From Bacillota bacterium (GTDB lineage: Bacteria; Bacillota; Clostridia; Lachnospirales; Cellulosilyticaceae), in the NCBI GenBank assembly GCA_023457875.1, contig JAEXBC010000183.1:1-15675 (forward strand): a stretch of 15,675 bases of DNA. Direction: 5' to 3'. Below are positions 6,134-14,685 of this stretch, piece after piece (position 1 is the stretch's first letter; the number at the start of each line of letters is the position of its first letter). Made by a program: the position numbers and the translations under genes. The notes below the pieces were generated by a model that saw only the letters and a list, made by a program, of their open reading frames with translations, did no database searches and had not been told where the DNA came from.

Positions 6134-8590
6134 ATGGCATATGGATTTAATAAAGAAAAATTTAAAAATGAAATATTAGATCATATTAGAAACTTTTCGC
6201 GTAAAACCTTACAAGATGCTACGCCACAGGAATTATATCAAGCTGTAGCTTTTGCTGTTCGCGATGTTATTACTGACGACTGGATAAAAACACAACACGT
6301 TTGTACCCAAAAGTCACCTAAAACCCTTTATTATCTTTCAATGGAGTTCTTAATAGGGCGGGCACTAGGTAATAACTTGGTGAATATGGGTGTCATGTCA
6401 AGTGTTCAAGAGGTGCTTGATGAACTTAACATTAACATCGATCTTAATAAAATAGAAGATGAGGAGCCAGATGCTGGTCTTGGTAATGGTGGCTTAGGAA
6501 GACTTGCAGCTTGCTTTTTAGACTCCCTTTCTACCCTTTCTTACCCTGCCTACGGCTGTGGGATTCGTTATAATTATGGGATTTTTAAGCAACGTATTGA
6601 AGATGGCTACCAAATGGAATATCCAGATGATTGGTTAGCCAATGGCAACCCTTGGGAAGTAAAGCGTAATGATAATGCTCAGGAAATAAAATTTGGCGGA
6701 ACTGTTCGTGATTATATGGACGAAAATGGTAGACTTCATTTTGTTCAAGAGGATTATGATTCCGTCCTTGCTATTCCCTATGATATGCCTATTGTAGGTT
6801 ATAAAAATGGTTTTATAAATGGTCTTCGTCTTTGGGATGCTGAGGCACCACAAAAATTTGTGCTTCGCTTTTTTGATCAAGGTTCCTATGAGAAAGCTGT
6901 TGAGCAGCAAACCTTAGCTAAAACCCTAGTGGAGGTCCTCTATCCTAATGACAATCACTATAAGGGTAAAGAGCTTCGTTTAAAACAACAATATTTCTTT
7001 GTATCTGCCACAGTACAACAAGCTGTTGCCAAATTCAAGAAGACAAACGCTAGCATCTATAAGCTTCCTGAAAAGGTTGTATTCCAAATGAATGATACCC
7101 ACCCTTCTATTGCGGTAGCTGAGCTGATGCGTATTTTACTGGATCAGGAGGGGCTTACCTGGGAGGATGCTTTTGATATCACTTCTCGCACCTGTGCCTA
7201 TACCAACCATACCATTATGATTGAAGCGCTAGAAACATGGCCTATTGATCTATTCAAAAAATTACTTCCACGTATCTATCAAATTATTGAAGAAATTAAT
7301 AGACGTTTTTGCATGGAGCTTAGAGAAGTTTATCACCAAAACGAGCGTATCATCCACGATATGAGTATTATTTGTGATGGTCAAATCAAAATGGCTTATC
7401 TTGCTATTGTCGGAAGTTTCTCTGTTAACGGTGTTGCTGCTATCCATACTGAGATTCTCAAATCAAATGTGCTCAAAAACTTCTATACCATTTATCCTCA
7501 TAAGTTTAATAACAAGACAAACGGTATTACTCAAAGGCGTTGGTTAGGTCATGCTAATCAAAGCCTGGCACACCTTATCACCGAAACCATTGGTGATAAA
7601 TGGTATACAGATCTTTCACAACTCAAGAAACTAACGGCCTATACAAAGGATAAGGCCTTTGTAGAAGAATATAAGACCATTAAGTATGACAACAAAGTAC
7701 GTTTAGCCGAATATATCAAGGAGCACAACGGCATTATTGTCAATCCTCACTCTATCTTTGATGTGCAGGTCAAACGCCTTCATGAATACAAACGTCAGCT
7801 GATGAATGTACTGCATATACTCATGCTCTATAACGAAATCAAAGCTAATCCTAATAAAGAGTATGTTCCACGCACCTTTATCTTTGGCGCTAAGGCAGCT
7901 CCTGGCTACAAAAGAGCTAAGCTTATCATTAAACTCATTAATGCCGTAGCTGATTTTATTAACAACGACCCTGTGGTAAATAAATACCTTACCGTTGTAT
8001 TTATAGAAAACTATTGTGTGTCTAATGCTGAAATTATTATCCCAGCTGCCAACGTCAGTGAACAAATTTCTACTGCCAGCAAGGAAGCTTCTGGCACAAG
8101 TAATATGAAATTTATGCTAAACGGTGCCTTAACTGTTGGTACACTGGATGGTGCTAATATTGAAATCTACGAAGAGGTAGGTAAAGATAATATTTTCATC
8201 TTTGGTTTAACCTGTGAAGAGGTGCTTAACCTATATCAGTCAGGTGAATATAATCCTTGGGATATCTATAATAATGATGCTGCCATACACTCTGTCCTAA
8301 AGCTGCTGATTAATGGTGCACTTTCTCCAAAGGATCCTAGTCTCTTTGTAGAGCTGTATGAATCTCTCCTTAACAGGGCAGGTGATAATCTTGCAGATCC
8401 ATACTTTATCTTAAAGGATTTACGTAGCTACTACGACGCACAAAAACAAATAGAAGCTACCTATTTGGATCAAAATCTCTGGACAAAGAAAGCTATTATT
8501 AATACTGCTTGTAGTGGTAAATTCAGTTCTGATAGAACCATCAAGCAATATGCAGAACAAATATGGGGCTTAAAACCATTAAAACTTTAA
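6134..8590 (+). CDS. glgP: Glycogen/starch/maltodextrin phosphorylase (GT35)
   Basis: This PLP-dependent alpha-glucan phosphorylase releases glucose 1-phosphate from the non-reducing ends of glycogen or maltodextrin in the cytoplasm. I set the start at ATG 6134 (818 residues) because GGAGGG lies 8 bases upstream. An in-frame ATG at 6095 lacks any ribosome site. The length matches the family (about 800-850). Visible signatures, numbered from this start, are GLGNGGLGRLAACFLDSL (115-132), YGCGIRYNYGIF (about 140-151), NGITQRRWL (463-471), VQVKRLHEYKRQ (about 544-555) and the PLP site EASGTSNMKFMLNGAL with Lys659 as Schiff-base lysine. No deletion or missing catalytic residue is seen. A small universal-stress-like gene follows after 89 bases. 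Glycogen synthesis genes are not in the window. Whether it prefers glycogen or maltodextrin cannot be told from sequence. Confidence 0.96.
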   Translation: MAYGFNKEKFKNEILDHIRNFSRKTLQDATPQELYQAVAFAVRDVITDDWIKTQHVCTQKSPKTLYYLSMEFLIGRALGNNLVNMGVMSSVQEVLDELNINIDLNKIEDEEPDAGLGNGGLGRLAACFLDSLSTLSYPAYGCGIRYNYGIFKQRIEDGYQMEYPDDWLANGNPWEVKRNDNAQEIKFGGTVRDYMDENGRLHFVQEDYDSVLAIPYDMPIVGYKNGFINGLRLWDAEAPQKFVLRFFDQGSYEKAVEQQTLAKTLVEVLYPNDNHYKGKELRLKQQYFFVSATVQQAVAKFKKTNASIYKLPEKVVFQMNDTHPSIAVAELMRILLDQEGLTWEDAFDITSRTCAYTNHTIMIEALETWPIDLFKKLLPRIYQIIEEINRRFCMELREVYHQNERIIHDMSIICDGQIKMAYLAIVGSFSVNGVAAIHTEILKSNVLKNFYTIYPHKFNNKTNGITQRRWLGHANQSLAHLITETIGDKWYTDLSQLKKLTAYTKDKAFVEEYKTIKYDNKVRLAEYIKEHNGIIVNPHSIFDVQVKRLHEYKRQLMNVLHILMLYNEIKANPNKEYVPRTFIFGAKAAPGYKRAKLIIKLINAVADFINNDPVVNKYLTVVFIENYCVSNAEIIIPAANVSEQISTASKEASGTSNMKFMLNGALTVGTLDGANIEIYEEVGKDNIFIFGLTCEEVLNLYQSGEYNPWDIYNNDAAIHSVLKLLINGALSPKDPSLFVELYESLLNRAGDNLADPYFILKDLRSYYDAQKQIEATYLDQNLWTKKAIINTACSGKFSSDRTIKQYAEQIWGLKPLKL

Positions 8591-8633
8591 CACCTTCTTT
8601 TCATCTTTTATTCATAATAACTTATTCCTCTTG

Positions 8634-8642
8634 TGATATAAT
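8634..8642 (+). promoter_or_regulatory. Extended -10 element before the Usp-like gene
   Basis: TGATATAAT is a perfect TG-n-TATAAT extended -10 box, 38 bases upstream of the start codon. No good -35 is seen, which extended -10 promoters tolerate. It implies that the Usp-like gene can be transcribed separately from glgP. Confidence 0.5.
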
Positions 8643-8679
8643 AGATTTACTAGAGGTAATAAGTTAAGGAGTGATGGTA

Positions 8680-9078
8680 ATGAGCTTTAAAATACTGGTT
8701 GGTATTACACTTCAAGAAAACAGCAGACGACTCATAGACAAAGGCGTTAGTCTTTCTAAAGTGCTTGATGCGCCCTTGCACATTTTGCACATTAGACAAG
8801 GCAATACCATCTTCGATCATCCTGATAGCAGTGTCCTATTAACTGATCTTTTTGCATACGGCGGTGAAGCTGGTGGCGAGGTACATTTTTTGTGTAGCGA
8901 TAATATCCCCAAGACCATTACCGACTTCATCAAACAAAATAAAATCACTCACCTTGTCATAGGTGAATCTCCTGAGGCTTCCTCATTATCTTCTTCAAGC
9001 ATCTATGACATACTTAAGGCTGAAGTTGACCATATTGAGCTTCACGTTCTTGCAAGAGAGCTACCTTATACACCATAA
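8680..9078 (+). CDS. Small universal-stress-protein-like (UspA/KdpD-Usp fold) protein
   Basis: The protein has 132 residues. Starts at GTG 8671 and ATG 8674 overlap or crowd the AAGGAG site (8666-8671), so ATG 8680 with 8-base spacing is preferred. The pattern fits a single Usp domain: a first strand KILVGITLQENSRRLIDKGVSLSKVLDAPLHILHI, then a strand-helix unit ending in ITHLVIGES (90-98), then IYDILKAEVDHIELHVL. It resembles the Usp domain inside KdpD sensor kinases (SxxSxRLIxxGxxLAxxLxAPLHxLHV) more than UspA itself. The nucleotide-binding signature G-x2-G-x9-G-S/T is degraded: after VIGES comes a serine-rich loop (ASSLSSSS) without the expected glycines. ATP binding is therefore doubtful. 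The role is unknown. It sits between glgP and its own terminator. Confidence 0.7.
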   Translation: MSFKILVGITLQENSRRLIDKGVSLSKVLDAPLHILHIRQGNTIFDHPDSSVLLTDLFAYGGEAGGEVHFLCSDNIPKTITDFIKQNKITHLVIGESPEASSLSSSSIYDILKAEVDHIELHVLARELPYTP

Positions 9079-9083
9079 TATCT

Positions 9084-9127
9084 AAGGGCTTTCATAAATT
9101 CTCTATTTTTATGAAATGCCCTTTTTT
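9084..9127 (+). terminator. Rho-independent terminator after the Usp-like gene
   Basis: AAGGGCTTTCATAAA (9084-9098) pairs with TTTATGAAA-T-GCCCTT (9108-9123), with one bulged T and a 9-base loop. A run of six T continues into 9127. Confidence 0.85.
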
Positions 9128-9181
9128 GTATGCCTTCTGCAAATGAATTTCGGTATTTTTGTTATCTTTTGCCGCTATTTG

Positions 9182-9190
9182 TGATATACT
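9182..9190 (+). promoter_or_regulatory. Extended -10 element before sua5
   Basis: TGATATACT (TG-n-TATACT, 5 of 6 in the -10) lies 44 bases before the start codon. A weak -35-like TTATCT occurs 17 bases upstream at 9162-9167. This gives the housekeeping run its own promoter after the preceding terminator. Confidence 0.45.
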
Positions 9191-9233
9191 ATATGGCATA
9201 TTAATATCTTATTTTGTAATGGGAGCTATTTGA

Positions 9234-10268
9234 ATGAACACATGTATGATTAAAGATGTAACAAAGCTAGAAGAAGCCGCTAAAATACTGCAATCAGGAG
9301 GTCTTGTAGCTAGCCCAACAGAGACCGTTTATGGTCTTTGCGCCAATGCCCTTGATGAAGTAGCTGTTAGTCATATCTATGAGGCAAAAGGTAGACCGAG
9401 TGATAATCCACTGATTGTACATATCGCCACCTTAGAGATGCTTCCTTCACTGGTTCTAGAGGTATCTGATATTGCCAAGCGCTTAATAGAGCACTTTTGG
9501 CCTGGTCCACTTACCCTCATCTTTAAAGCCAGTCCCCGTGTTCCTAAAATAGTAACTGGAGGTCTTGACACGGTAGCTATTCGCTTCCCCTCCCACCCTG
9601 TAATGCAAAGACTCATCAATACCTCAGGTCTTCCCCTTGCTGCTCCTAGTGCAAATACATCTGGTAAGCCTAGTCCCACCAATGCAAAACGTGTTCTTGA
9701 GGATCTGGAGGGTAAAATTGATGCTGTCATTATGGGTGAATCCTGCGAATATGGCGTTGAATCCACTGTCGTGGATACGATAGGTGAGGTAGCCACAATC
9801 TTAAGACCAGGTGGCATTACCTATGATATGTTAGAGTCAGTACTTGGAAAGGTTGCCATGGACCCAGCCCTTGGACATCCCCTTGAAAAGGGTGAAAAGC
9901 CTAAGGCACCAGGCATGAAGTATACCCATTATTCTCCTAATGCCAAGGTGATTATCGTAAAAGGTATACCCTCTAAGCTTCCAGCGTATATCAATACCCT
10001 AGTAGCTTCTGATAAGGCTCAAGGCAAAAAGGTAGGGGTTTTGGCAACAGATGAGCTTTTTTCTAAGTTTCAAGCTGATCTTGTTCTAAGCTGCGGCTCT
10101 ATTTCTGATCTTAATACTGTCAGCGCTAAGCTTTTTGAAGCACTCAGACTTTTTGATGATGCCCATATGGATGTGGTTTATTCCCTAGCTTTTCCTAAAG
10201 AAGGCATCGGAGAAGCTATTATGAACCGACTAGAAAAATCAGCTGGATACCATATAATAGAGCTATAA
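9234..10268 (+). CDS. sua5: Threonylcarbamoyl-AMP synthase, two-domain Sua5/YwlC type
   Basis: This 344-residue enzyme makes L-threonylcarbamoyl-AMP from threonine, bicarbonate and ATP. TsaD/B/E then transfer the group to A37 of ANN-decoding tRNAs (t6A). The YrdC catalytic domain covers about residues 8-205. ASPTETVYGL (26-35) and the KGRPSDNPL motif (52-60; Lys52, Arg54) form the positively charged pocket, SANTSGKPSPT (139-149) is the nucleotide loop, and YGVESTVVD and RPGG (191-194) follow. A linker, KAPGMKYTHYSP (224-235), is the Sua5-specific lid over the active site. A C-terminal Rossmann-like Sua5 domain (about 236-344) distinguishes it from single-domain TsaC. Length equals the Bacillus YwlC type. 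The start has GGGAG with 8-base spacing; Met5 is a less likely alternative. rpiB follows after 113 bases with no terminator between. Confidence 0.95.
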   Translation: MNTCMIKDVTKLEEAAKILQSGGLVASPTETVYGLCANALDEVAVSHIYEAKGRPSDNPLIVHIATLEMLPSLVLEVSDIAKRLIEHFWPGPLTLIFKASPRVPKIVTGGLDTVAIRFPSHPVMQRLINTSGLPLAAPSANTSGKPSPTNAKRVLEDLEGKIDAVIMGESCEYGVESTVVDTIGEVATILRPGGITYDMLESVLGKVAMDPALGHPLEKGEKPKAPGMKYTHYSPNAKVIIVKGIPSKLPAYINTLVASDKAQGKKVGVLATDELFSKFQADLVLSCGSISDLNTVSAKLFEALRLFDDAHMDVVYSLAFPKEGIGEAIMNRLEKSAGYHIIEL

Positions 10269-10283
10269 TTTTGCTTGTCTCTA

Positions 10284-10313
10284 TTTACAAATCAAAAAAA
10301 TATATTATAGTAT
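10284..10313 (+). promoter_or_regulatory. Possible promoter of rpiB-upp
   Basis: TTTACA (10284-10289, 5 of 6) is followed by 18 bases and TAGTAT (10308-10313, 4 of 6). It lies in a very AT-rich gap of 113 bases between sua5 and rpiB. Several other TATAAT-like strings occur nearby, so the exact promoter is uncertain. Confidence 0.3.
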
Positions 10314-10381
10314 TATAGAGTATGTTTTTATTTAGTTACAAGCACATTCATTTATACTATAATAATACTGGAGGAAACACT

Positions 10382-10810
10382 ATGATAGCAATCGGATGTG
10401 ACCATGGCGGCTTCGCGCTTATGCAAGAAGTGATTGCACACTTAAACGCAAAAGGTCTAGAATTTAAAAACTTTGGTTGTACAAGCGAGGAGGCTGTTGA
10501 CTACCCTGACTACGCAAAGTTAGTTGCAGCAGCTGTATTAAGTGGGGAGTGTGATAAGGGTATTTTAATTTGCGGTACTGGTATAGGTATTTCAATCACT
10601 GCAAACAAGATTCCTGGTATCCGTTGTGCACTTTGTCATGATGTTTTTTCTGCTGAAGCAACTCGTCTTCATAATGATGCAAACATCATTGCTTTAGGTG
10701 GCCGTATAATCGGTCCTTCACACGCAATAAAAGTAATTGATACCTTTTTAGAAACACCATTTTCTAATGAGGAGAGACATATACGAAGAATTGAAAAAAT
10801 CGAAAAATAG
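10382..10810 (+). CDS. rpiB: Ribose-5-phosphate isomerase B
   Basis: The 142-residue RpiB/LacAB-family isomerase interconverts ribose 5-phosphate and ribulose 5-phosphate in the pentose phosphate pathway. The start at 10382 follows GGAGG (10370-10374); an in-frame ATG at 10322 has no ribosome site and was rejected. Signatures are GCDHGGFAL (5-13), the catalytic-cysteine loop ICGTGIGIS (63-71, Cys64 equivalent to E. coli Cys66), RCALCHD (81-87) and RLHNDANIIALGGR (95-108, His97 as the general acid). The length is standard. upp starts 32 bases downstream with no terminator, so the two form an operon. Supplying ribose 5-phosphate for PRPP fits with the uracil phosphoribosyltransferase next door. 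Confidence 0.93.
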   Translation: MIAIGCDHGGFALMQEVIAHLNAKGLEFKNFGCTSEEAVDYPDYAKLVAAAVLSGECDKGILICGTGIGISITANKIPGIRCALCHDVFSAEATRLHNDANIIALGGRIIGPSHAIKVIDTFLETPFSNEERHIRRIEKIEK

Positions 10811-10830
10811 TTTATTTACTTAATAATTAG

Positions 10831-11472
<642 letters not shown>

Positions 11473-11482
11473 GTTTAAAGGC

Positions 11483-11524
11483 AAAGGCTCCACTTGGCTT
11501 AGCTTGCTAAGTGTGAGCTTTTAT
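11483..11524 (+). terminator. Rho-independent terminator after upp
   Basis: AAAGGCTCCACTTGGC (11483-11498) pairs with GCTAAGTGTGAGCTTTT (11506-11522), with two G-U pairs and one bulged base, around a 7-base loop. The right arm ends in TTTT followed by ATTATAAA. Confidence 0.75.
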
Positions 11525-11632
11525 TATAAAACCTTAGTTCAATATTAAAATGAAATAGATGAATATATGACTACCATTCAGTATAAACTATTAGTGCTCA
11601 TATATGTTCTACATATTTAAGGAGATGAACCC

Positions 11633-12685
11633 ATGCCTAACATAGATTATGCAATTTTATATGCCATAGCATTTGTATTAGCATTTTTAATTGCATTTTT
11701 TGCAACACCTTTAGCTAAGAAGGTGGCTTTTAAAGTAGGGGCTATTGCCAAACCAAGAAAGCGCGATATGCACAGTGTTCCAATACCTCGTATGGGTGGT
11801 ATTGCTATATTTGCAGGATTTATGATTACTTTTTTAATCGTTATTTGGAGTCTACCTATTGTTAATTTAAAACAGGTACTTGGTATTTTTCTAGGTTGCT
11901 CTATGATTTTCTTATTAGGATTTTTTGATGATATGTATGAGCTTCCTGCAAAGCCAAAGTTTTTAATTCAAATACTAGCTGCTACTGTTGTTGCACTATG
12001 TGATATCCGCATTGATTTCTTCTCCATTCCCTTCATAGGAGATAGTGCATATGAGACCACCTTTTTCTCTATTCCTGCAACTGTAATATGGATTGTGGCG
12101 CTTACCAATGCAGTTAATCTCATTGATGGCTTAGATGGCTTAGCTGCTGGTATCTCTTCTATTGCCTCTTTGTGCCTGATGGTTTTATCCATCTCTACTG
12201 GGGACCCAAGAGGTGCGCTACTAACAGCAACCCTTGCAGGCTCTTGTATGGGCTTTTTGCCCTACAACTTCAATCCAGCTTCTATCTTCATGGGGGATAC
12301 CGGTTCAACCTTCCTTGGTTTTACCTTAGGCATTACCTCTGTTATGGGGTTATTAAAAGGCTATACCATCGCAACGATTTTTGTTGCTGTACTGGTTTTG
12401 GGACTGCCCATCTTTGATACCTCCTTTGCTATTCTTAGAAGATTGTTAGCAGGAAAGCCTATCATGTCACCAGACCGTGGTCACTTACACCATCGTCTTG
12501 TTGATAAGGGCTATACACAAAAACAAGCAGTTGTTACCCTCTACGGTATTAGTGGTATACTTGGTCTTTCTGCCATTGCATTTATTAATAGAGATGTAAA
12601 ATTCGTACTTCTAATATTTATTATGATGGGTGCTTTGCTTTACTTTACAACAAAAACAATGTCTACTCAGGACAAAAATAAATAA
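11633..12685 (+). CDS. tagO: Undecaprenyl-phosphate GlcNAc-1-phosphate transferase (TagO/WecA family)
   Basis: This 350-residue polytopic membrane enzyme of the MraY/WecA (PNPT) family transfers a sugar-1-phosphate, usually GlcNAc-1-P from UDP-GlcNAc, to undecaprenyl phosphate. That is the first step of teichoic acid or other envelope polymer synthesis. About 10-11 hydrophobic helices are visible. Family motifs in order are HSVPIPRMGGIAIF (47-60), GFFDDMYELPAKPKF with the Asp99-Asp100 pair, NAVNLIDGLDGLAAG (159-173; Asn162, Asp165, Asp168), FMGDTGSTFLGF (219-230) and the sugar-specificity loop SPDRGHLHHRLVDKG (279-293). The HxHH loop points to the WecA/TagO branch and not MraY. AAGGAGATG at 11619 supports the start. 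The gene has terminators on both sides. The sugar substrate and final polymer are inferred. Confidence 0.9.
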   Translation: MPNIDYAILYAIAFVLAFLIAFFATPLAKKVAFKVGAIAKPRKRDMHSVPIPRMGGIAIFAGFMITFLIVIWSLPIVNLKQVLGIFLGCSMIFLLGFFDDMYELPAKPKFLIQILAATVVALCDIRIDFFSIPFIGDSAYETTFFSIPATVIWIVALTNAVNLIDGLDGLAAGISSIASLCLMVLSISTGDPRGALLTATLAGSCMGFLPYNFNPASIFMGDTGSTFLGFTLGITSVMGLLKGYTIATIFVAVLVLGLPIFDTSFAILRRLLAGKPIMSPDRGHLHHRLVDKGYTQKQAVVTLYGISGILGLSAIAFINRDVKFVLLIFIMMGALLYFTTKTMSTQDKNK

Positions 12686-12698
12686 TTATAATAGTACC

Positions 12699-12728
12699 AA
12701 AAGCTCCTTTTGAATGGAGTTTTTTTTT
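12699..12728 (+). terminator. Rho-independent terminator after tagO
   Basis: AAAAGCTCC (12699-12707) pairs with GGAGTTTTT (12716-12724), one G-T wobble included, around an 8-base loop. Nine consecutive T (12720-12728) follow GGAG. Confidence 0.85.
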
Positions 12729-12763
12729 ATTAAAAACTCACTCTTTCATCACTAATTTTTCGG

Positions 12764-12772
12764 TGCTATACT
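12764..12772 (+). promoter_or_regulatory. Extended -10 element before the PLC-like gene
   Basis: TGCTATACT is a TG-n-TATACT extended -10 box, 38 bases upstream of the start codon at 12810. The -35 region is poor (TTTCAT at 12744-12749). Confidence 0.4.
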
Positions 12773-12809
12773 TATCCTATATGAGAGGAATAAAAAAGGA
12801 GTTTTTGTA

Positions 12810-13805
12810 ATGCCTGATATTATTACACACTATGTTTTTGGTCTCGATACCGCCCGCAATATTAAGCAGTCCCCCTTATACCAAATTATCAAAGACAATA
12901 AAAGTATGTTTCAAATTGGTTTACAAGGTCCAGATCCTATTTATTATCACCGATTAAGAAAAAAAGATTCAAAGGCTTACATTGCTTCAAAAATGCATAC
13001 AGAAAAAACTGGTGATTTTCTTATTTCTGCTTTGTGCTATATCAAAAAATTCGAAGTGGGTTCTATTGAATTTAACGAGTGCCTCAGCTATCTAAGTGGT
13101 TTTATTTGTCATTACATTCTTGATTCCATGGCTCATCCTTATATCTTTTATTTAGGCGGTAGATATTTAGAAGATGCTCCTGAAACCAAAGTATATAAAG
13201 GTCTTCACAAAAAAATCGAACTAGCAATCGACTCTATTATTTGTGAAGAAAAATTAAAAATAAAAGGTTCAAAACTAAAAATTCATAAGCAAATTCTTAA
13301 TCCTGTTACCATTCCCAATAGCCTGATTGGCTTATTTAATGAAAATCTATTTTTACTGTATGGAATCAATGGGGGTGGACAAATTTTAAAGGAAGCCTAT
13401 GAAGATATACGTAAGTATTATACCTTGTCTTATGACCGCATGGGTACTAAGAAGCTACTGGCGTCTTCAATAGCTCCTATGGCACCAAAAGAAATTGCAC
13501 CATTTCTATCAAACTTTTCTTATTATAATTGTGTAAATCCTGTATTTGACTATATGAATCGTACGAAACAGGTTTGGTTACATCCAGTGACTGGAAATGT
13601 CTATACCTTTAGCTTCTACGACATCCTAAGAAATGCTACCAAGAAGAGCACCCTACTGCTTTTGGCCGCCTATGATTTTGCCCATGCCAACCTGTCAGCT
13701 GATGATTTTAGGCTTTATCTTCCTAACATATCTTATTTAACTGGTTTACCTACGGAAGACGTAAGGCCTATGAAATATATAAGTTCAAACTACAATAAGT
13801 TATAA
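12810..13805 (+). CDS. Zinc-dependent phospholipase C-like protein without signal peptide
   Basis: The protein has 331 residues. The N-terminal two thirds resembles the Zn-dependent phospholipase C / alpha-toxin fold: MPDIITHYVFG (1-11, His7), LQGPDPIYYH (38-47, Asp42), His63, the H-x3-D-x3-H motif in CHYILDSMAHPY (His101, Asp105, His109) and HKKIELAID (133-141, His133 and Glu137). These are the expected metal-ligand types and spacings. Secreted family members carry a signal peptide and expose an N-terminal Trp after cleavage. Here there is none, so it is probably cytoplasmic and may not act on extracellular lipid. Residues about 220-331 form a tail I cannot assign. AAAGGAG lies upstream of the ATG. 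It has its own promoter-like element and terminator. Substrate and activity are unknown; family-level resemblance is good. Confidence 0.8.
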   Translation: MPDIITHYVFGLDTARNIKQSPLYQIIKDNKSMFQIGLQGPDPIYYHRLRKKDSKAYIASKMHTEKTGDFLISALCYIKKFEVGSIEFNECLSYLSGFICHYILDSMAHPYIFYLGGRYLEDAPETKVYKGLHKKIELAIDSIICEEKLKIKGSKLKIHKQILNPVTIPNSLIGLFNENLFLLYGINGGGQILKEAYEDIRKYYTLSYDRMGTKKLLASSIAPMAPKEIAPFLSNFSYYNCVNPVFDYMNRTKQVWLHPVTGNVYTFSFYDILRNATKKSTLLLLAAYDFAHANLSADDFRLYLPNISYLTGLPTEDVRPMKYISSNYNKL

Positions 13806-13826
13806 AACGACATAAGCACACTGATT

Positions 13827-13868
13827 AAAAAAGACGGTTACATCACATCTGATGTAACCGTCTTTTTT
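13827..13868. terminator. Bidirectional terminator between convergent genes
   Basis: AAAAAAGACGGTTACATC (13827-13844) pairs perfectly with GATGTAACCGTCTTTTTT (13851-13868) around a 6-base loop. Six T on the right serve the plus-strand PLC-like gene, and six A on the left become the U-tract for the minus-strand PilZ gene. Confidence 0.93.
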
Positions 13869-13894
13869 ATTATCACTTTAACTTATTATCCTAT

Positions 13895-13924
13895 AACTTA
13901 AAGTCCTTTAACTTAAAGTCCTTT
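13895..13924. repeat. Two tandem 15-bp repeats at the 3' end of the PilZ gene
   Basis: The unit AACTTAAAGTCCTTT occurs twice without a gap (13895-13909, 13910-13924). The second copy covers part of the PilZ stop codon. Each contains TTAAAGTC, the core also found in the 12-bp repeats on the other side of the gene. Confidence 0.8.
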
Positions 13925-14561
13925 AACCTTGTTGAAGTCTTCTTTTAGCTTGTATAATGATTTCCTTTACAGTAAGGGCAAGGAGTTTTCTTGTCTTTTC
14001 ATCCACGTTTTCAAAACAGCAACGTATTACAAAAGTCTCCTTAATATCGTCATACTTTTGCTCAACAATTCTTGCATCCAACAAAAGTTCCTTTTTATTT
14101 AACACAATGGAAAAACTAAAACTATCACCATCAATACTTCTATCACTATAAATCAGTGCACCAGAAGCAGAAAAATTAATTAAAGTAGCTTCATGATTGA
14201 TAGGTGATTTAATGTGAATAAGCCTTTTATAGGGTACTCTTTTATAAACCCTTTGATTAAATTTATACAAATCCTTAATGTACATCTCGTAATAACCAGG
14301 TTCATTCATAATAGGGAGAATCTTTACTTCGCCTCTATACTTCAGATATTCAACGTCTATTCTACCTTTAAGTTCAATTTCAGTAAGATCGAACTGACGA
14401 ATATCCTTATCATATAGTTCTAAAGCTATGACATACCTATCCACTCCTCTTTTGTTTCTAATGAGCATGGGATAGATTCTTTTGTTATCACAGATCAGCT
14501 TAATAGGCAAATTGAGTTTTAATATCTTTGGTATAAGTGCTTTGTCAACTAACTCTTCCAT
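13923..14561 (-). CDS. PilZ-domain cyclic-di-GMP receptor (YcgR-like two-domain form)
   Basis: The 212-residue protein has an N-terminal YcgR/PilZN-like beta domain (about 5-95) and a C-terminal PilZ domain (about 102-208). The c-di-GMP binding signature is intact: R-x3-R at Arg104-Arg108 (RVYKR) and N-x-S-x2-G at 129-134 (NFSASG). It should therefore bind c-di-GMP and change conformation, as YcgR-type effectors do when they control flagellar motors or other surface functions. No transmembrane span or output enzyme is present, so the partner is unknown. GGAGGG 7 bases upstream supports ATG 14561; an out-of-frame ATG directly after the ribosome site is ignored. No flagellar or c-di-GMP turnover genes are visible in the window. 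It lies downstream of the hydratase on the same strand, with a 155-base gap containing tandem repeats. Confidence 0.9.
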   Translation of the reverse strand: MEELVDKALIPKILKLNLPIKLICDNKRIYPMLIRNKRGVDRYVIALELYDKDIRQFDLTEIELKGRIDVEYLKYRGEVKILPIMNEPGYYEMYIKDLYKFNQRVYKRVPYKRLIHIKSPINHEATLINFSASGALIYSDRSIDGDSFSFSIVLNKKELLLDARIVEQKYDDIKETFVIRCCFENVDEKTRKLLALTVKEIIIQAKRRLQQG

Positions 14562-14645
14562 TGGTCATCCCTCCGTATAGTAAAGAATATGCACGCTATT
14601 TGTCTATTACTTATAGTTCGATCAGGCGCTCTAGTTACACTTGGA

Positions 14646-14685
14646 AGTCATAGTTAAAGTCATAGTTAAAGTCATAGTTAAAGTC
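14646..14685. repeat. Three tandem 12-bp repeats upstream of the PilZ gene
   Basis: AGTCATAGTTAA is repeated at 14646-14657, 14658-14669 and 14670-14681. A degenerate continuation (AGTCTAGTTCAAGTCAA) runs to about 14698. The array sits in the gap between the hydratase stop and the PilZ start, about 85-135 bases upstream of the PilZ ATG on its coding strand. Read on the minus strand, the unit is TTAACTATGACT. Confidence 0.85.

Noticed and set aside
7703..8065. 120-residue minus-strand open frame opposite glgP
   Set aside because: It overlaps a highly conserved part of glycogen phosphorylase, with no independent coding support.
9377..9817. 146-residue minus-strand open frame opposite sua5
   Set aside because: It lies wholly inside the conserved sua5 gene, has no recognisable protein features and no ribosome site; it is a shadow frame.
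10322..10381. Upstream ATG extending RpiB by 20 residues
   Set aside because: The extra residues are unlike the family, which begins M-x-I-A-I-G-C/S-D-H, and GGAGG lies just before 10382.
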